Assembly (NCBI GenBank): GCA_937931765.1
Contig: CALHAO010000511.1
Location: forward strand, 1 to 9,054
Source: an uncultured Thiotrichaceae bacterium
Lineage (GTDB): Bacteria; Pseudomonadota; Gammaproteobacteria; Thiotrichales; Thiotrichaceae
DNA: 9,054 nucleotides
Direction of reading: 5' to 3'
The notes below the pieces were generated by a model. It saw only the letters and a program-made list of their open reading frames with translations. It made no database searches and was not told the DNA's origin. Numbering within the stretch: position 1 is the first letter of the stretch; every line of letters begins with the position of its first letter. The position numbers were made by a program, and so were the translations under genes. Of this stretch, positions 6,987-9,054 are shown in pieces.

Positions 6987-7736
6987 ATGTATACTCAGTG
7001 TAGCCATTGCAAAGCTGTATTCCGGGTCACCATGAAAGAGCTGACAGCCGCTCAAGGGCTGTTGCGTTGTGGTGAATGCGATACTATTTTCGATGCAATG
7101 AAAGCGTTGAGCACCACACTTCCTGAGGAACGTGATTTTGCTAAAGCAGAGTTACAACCCTTGATGGGAGAACAGGCACGACCGGCTGACACCCGAATAA
7201 GGGTGTTGCCCACGGATCAGCAAGACCAACACCGCAAGCCCGATACTACGACCACCCACTCTCCCGCACCACGCTCACGTAAATTTTTGATCATGAGCTT
7301 GTCAGCATTGGCCTTATTATTGTTACTACAGTTGCTTTATTCATCCAGAGACTGGCTTGCCGAACAACCACTGACTGCAAAAGCCTCACAGAAAATTTGT
7401 GCTACTATTGGCTGTGAAATTAAAGTACCCCGTGATGTCGGCAAAATTAAGATGCTGAGCCACAATGTGTACTCACATCCTAATTTGCCCAAACTACTCA
7501 TCATCAGTGCTTCAATCCAGAATAACGCAACCTTTGCGCAACCTTACCCGTTATTAGAAATCAGCTTTCTTAACGGTGATTCCGAAGTGGTGGCGCTACG
7601 GCGCTTTTCAGCCACAGAATATATTGGAGAAAAACGCTCAGAAACGCTGATGCCGACCGGGCTACCGGAAGAGTTCTCAGTGAACATAGCAGATCCGGGA
7701 ACAGAGGCCGTGCGCTTTCAGTTTCGGTTTTTATAA
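6987..7736 (+). CDS. Zinc-ribbon (MJ0042-type) and DUF3426 domain membrane protein
   Basis: A 249-residue protein of unknown function that is commonly found next to prmA in beta- and gammaproteobacteria. The N-terminus is an MJ0042-type zinc finger: Cys5-x-x-Cys8 and Cys28-x-x-Cys31, in the contexts QCSHCKAVFRVT and RCGECDTIFDA. A polar, Pro/Thr-rich linker (about residues 50-97) leads to one membrane helix at about 100-118 (LSALALLLLLQLLY) after the basic APRSRK. The zinc ribbon would therefore be cytoplasmic and the C-terminal DUF3426 domain (about 120-249) periplasmic. The DUF3426 part includes PNLPKLLIISASIQNNA and PYPLLEISFL and ends VRFQFRFL. The MYTQC start is typical of the family, although the ribosome binding site is poor (GAG, 13 nt away). 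The 112-nt gap after prmA holds a TATAAA box at 6956-6961, so it may also have its own promoter. Confidence 0.92.
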   Translation: MYTQCSHCKAVFRVTMKELTAAQGLLRCGECDTIFDAMKALSTTLPEERDFAKAELQPLMGEQARPADTRIRVLPTDQQDQHRKPDTTTTHSPAPRSRKFLIMSLSALALLLLLQLLYSSRDWLAEQPLTAKASQKICATIGCEIKVPRDVGKIKMLSHNVYSHPNLPKLLIISASIQNNATFAQPYPLLEISFLNGDSEVVALRRFSATEYIGEKRSETLMPTGLPEEFSVNIADPGTEAVRFQFRFL

Positions 7737-7813
7737 ATGATGCTCATAAAATATTAAGCTTGGGTTAAGTTAAATTCTTATGAAACTAATTCGTCACTAA
7801 TACAACTAACCGA

Positions 7814-7825
7814 CAGGTATACCTG
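7814..7825. repeat. 12-bp perfect palindrome upstream of dksA
   Basis: CAGGTATACCTG is a perfect inverted repeat followed by seven A residues (7826-7832). It has no loop and no downstream T-run on the plus strand, so it is not an obvious terminator. It could be a repressor or activator site about 110-120 bp before the expected dksA transcription start, or a chance dyad. Confidence 0.4.
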
Positions 7826-7839
7826 AAAAAAACTGACGA

Positions 7840-7889
7840 ACTTCAAATATTGAACACTTCAGATATACTCACTAGCAGCCTTGAAATAC
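7840..7889 (+). repeat. Short direct repeats CTTCAAATAT / CTTCAGATAT / CTTGAAATAC
   Basis: ACTTCAAATAT (7840-7850) and ACTTCAGATAT (7856-7866) match at 10 of 11 bases, with starts 16 bp apart. A weaker third copy, CTTGAAATAC (7880-7889), matches the first at 8 of 10. They lie just upstream of the dksA promoter, where an activator could bind, but AT-rich sequence gives such repeats by chance fairly easily. Confidence 0.4.
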
Positions 7890-7899
7890 TTAATTTAAC

Positions 7900-7936
7900 T
7901 AGGTGTTGGTGGCGATTTACGGTATAATGCCGCGCC
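7900..7936 (+). promoter_or_regulatory. dksA promoter with perfect -10 and GC-rich discriminator
   Basis: TATAAT at 7923-7928 matches the sigma-70 -10 box exactly and is followed by GCCGCGCC, a GC-rich discriminator of the kind found at stringently controlled promoters. No good -35 lies at 16-18 bp: the 17-bp position reads TAGGTG, and the nearest TTG hexamer (TTGGTG, 7906) is only 11 bp away. Transcription would start near 7935 and give a leader of about 95 nt. The discriminator suggests feedback control by DksA and ppGpp; this is inference from known promoter rules. Confidence 0.7.
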
Positions 7937-7962
7937 ATTCAGGTCATGCTGATTATCACATC

Positions 7963-7980
7963 AAAGGGGCTAAACCCTTT
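7963..7980 (+). other. Leader hairpin 1 in the dksA 5' UTR
   Basis: AAAGGG (7963-7968) and CCCTTT (7975-7980) can form a perfect 6-bp stem with a 6-nt loop. An ATTATTATAA tract follows, with no T-run. It lies inside the predicted dksA leader and may be an mRNA structure; no known riboswitch class is recognised. Confidence 0.45.
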
Positions 7981-7996
7981 ATTATTATAACCATCT

Positions 7997-8017
7997 GATT
8001 CGATTGAATCTTTTTTT
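7997..8017 (+). terminator. Weak terminator-like hairpin in the dksA leader
   Basis: GATTC (7997-8001), loop GATT and GAATC (8006-8010) are followed directly by seven T residues (8011-8017), ending 1 nt before the CAGGAG ribosome binding site. The form is that of an intrinsic terminator, but the stem has only 5 bp with two G-C pairs, so termination would be inefficient. It may act as a leaky attenuator or mean nothing. Confidence 0.35.
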
Positions 8018-8031
8018 CAGGAGAAAAATAA

Positions 8032-8487
8032 ATGGCAGCTGACAATGTAACTTACCTGGCGAGAAAAGCCGCGTTACCAGTTGATGGAATAGAGCCATAT
8101 ATCCCCGAATCAGGCGAAGAATATATGAACGAAAACCAGCTAGCGCATTTTCGTGAAATATTAGTTGCCTGGAAAAAGTCATTGATGGAAGAAGTGGACC
8201 GCACCGTCGGCCACATGAAAGAAGAAGCCAGTAATTTTTCTGATCCCGCTGACCGTGCTACTCAGGAGGAAGAATTTGCACTGGAATTACGCACACGTGA
8301 TCGTGAGCGCAAATTAATCCGTAAAATTGAGAAAACTATCATCCGTGTTAATGATGATGATTATGGGTTTTGTGACGCTTGTGGTATCGAAATCGGCTTA
8401 CAACGTATGGAAGTTCGCCCTACCGCAGAAATGTGCATCGACTGTAAAACAACACAGGAAATCAAAGAAAGACAAATAGCTTCCTGA
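8032..8487 (+). CDS. dksA: RNA polymerase-binding transcription factor DksA
   Basis: DksA binds the secondary channel of RNA polymerase and, with ppGpp, represses rRNA promoters and activates amino-acid biosynthesis promoters. The protein has 151 residues, as in E. coli, with key positions in register. The coiled-coil runs from about residue 33 to 108, and its tip carries DPADRATQEEE with the functional Asp71, Asp74 and Ala76. The C-terminal zinc finger is complete: Cys114, Cys117, Cys135 and Cys138 (FCDACG and MCIDCK). The start is supported by AGGAG at 8019-8023, 8 nt before the ATG. It is therefore a canonical zinc-bound DksA rather than a zinc-independent paralogue. gluQRS begins 10 nt after the stop. 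Confidence 0.99.
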   Translation: MAADNVTYLARKAALPVDGIEPYIPESGEEYMNENQLAHFREILVAWKKSLMEEVDRTVGHMKEEASNFSDPADRATQEEEFALELRTRDRERKLIRKIEKTIIRVNDDDYGFCDACGIEIGLQRMEVRPTAEMCIDCKTTQEIKERQIAS

Positions 8488-8497
8488 TACAAAGACG

Positions 8498-9054
8498 ATG
8501 TATATAGGTCGATTTGCACCAACACCCTCCGGCCCTTTACATTTTGGCTCCCTGTTAGCTGCCATGACCAGCTACCTCGAAGCACGCAGCCAACATGGCA
8601 AATGGTTGCTGCGCATAGAAGATATAGATAAGCCCCGGGAAGTTCCTGGGGCAGCTGACCAGATCATCCACGCCCTGGCCTGTTATGGCTTTCAATGGGA
8701 TGGAGACATCGAATATCAAAGCTCCCGTGTGGAAGCTTACCAACAAGCATTGACCAAACTCTCGGCATATACCTACCCTTGCACTTGTTCGCGGCAGAAA
8801 ATACGCACTAACGCTAAATTAGGCACATTAGGTCTGATCTATCCCGGCAACTGCAGAGATTCAAAGCAACGCCCCGAAAATAAACAATATGCCATTCGTA
8901 TTCGCACACCGGATCAACAAATCTGTTTTCAGGACGCGGTACAAGGGCAGTTTTGTCAGAATCTGGCTATAGAGTCAGGTGATTTTATTATCCAAAGAGC
9001 CGACAAACTCTTTGCTTATCAACTGGCTGTTGTAGTTGATGATCAGTGGCAAGG
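8498..9054 (+). CDS. gluQRS: Glutamyl-Q tRNA(Asp) synthetase (partial, N-terminal 185 codons)
   Basis: GluQ-RS is a truncated paralogue of glutamyl-tRNA synthetase that attaches glutamate to the queuosine base at the anticodon wobble position of tRNA(Asp). It lacks the anticodon-binding domain of GluRS. The visible part starts MYIGRFAPTPSGPLHFGSL, with the class I HIGH motif as HFGS (residues 15-18), followed by LLRIEDIDKPRE, a GluRS-family glutamate/ATP site. A zinc site is suggested by Cys95-x-Cys97, Tyr115 and Cys119, matching the CxC...YxxxC pattern of E. coli YadB. The frame is open to the right edge; the family is about 290-300 residues long. The 10-nt gap after dksA, with only a weak ribosome binding site, points to co-transcription and perhaps coupled translation. 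Confidence 0.96.
   Translation, partial: MYIGRFAPTPSGPLHFGSLLAAMTSYLEARSQHGKWLLRIEDIDKPREVPGAADQIIHALACYGFQWDGDIEYQSSRVEAYQQALTKLSAYTYPCTCSRQKIRTNAKLGTLGLIYPGNCRDSKQRPENKQYAIRIRTPDQQICFQDAVQGQFCQNLAIESGDFIIQRADKLFAYQLAVVVDDQWQ

Noticed and set aside
7737..8031. A small RNA or riboswitch in the dksA upstream gap
   Set aside because: Apart from the small hairpins listed, no known aptamer core or strong terminator is visible, so no RNA gene is called.

Overview
The window looks like a chromosomal housekeeping segment of a gammaproteobacterium. This rests on the gene set: an accB-accC-prmA-zinc-ribbon (DUF3426) cluster, a 151-residue DksA that keeps the E. coli residue numbering, gluQRS directly after dksA, a YjgR-type ATPase and an outer-membrane-type lipoprotein. 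Base composition is moderate, with AT-rich intergenic regions. I do not commit to a genus.

Layout. On the minus strand, 1-656 is the 5' part of leuC (leucine biosynthesis), running off the left edge. A divergent intergenic region follows (657-925). Everything after it is on the plus strand: an unrecognised Thr/Lys/Gln-rich small ORF (926-1303); a lipoprotein with a regular 23-residue repeat and a C-terminal peptidoglycan-binding domain (1408-2397); a HerA-like DUF853 (YjgR) ATPase (2460-3944); accB (4147-4599) and accC (4623-5969) for the biotin-dependent half of acetyl-CoA carboxylase; prmA, the ribosomal protein L11 methyltransferase (5966-6874, overlapping accC by 4 nt); a zinc-ribbon/DUF3426 single-pass membrane protein (6987-7736); a 295-nt regulatory region; dksA (8032-8487); and the 5' part of gluQRS (8498 to the right edge).

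How they work together. accB, accC and prmA are probably one transcript: AccB carries biotin and AccC carboxylates it for fatty-acid synthesis, while PrmA modifies the ribosome. dksA and gluQRS, separated by 10 nt, link the RNA polymerase factor of the stringent response to a tRNA-modifying glutamyl transferase. The region before dksA has a perfect TATAAT box with a GC-rich discriminator, direct repeats, a palindrome and two leader hairpins, one of them terminator-like and directly before the ribosome binding site.

I found no mobile element, CRISPR array, RNA gene or obvious new multi-gene system. The least explained items are the Thr-rich ORF, the 23-residue repeat lipoprotein and the dksA regulatory region.
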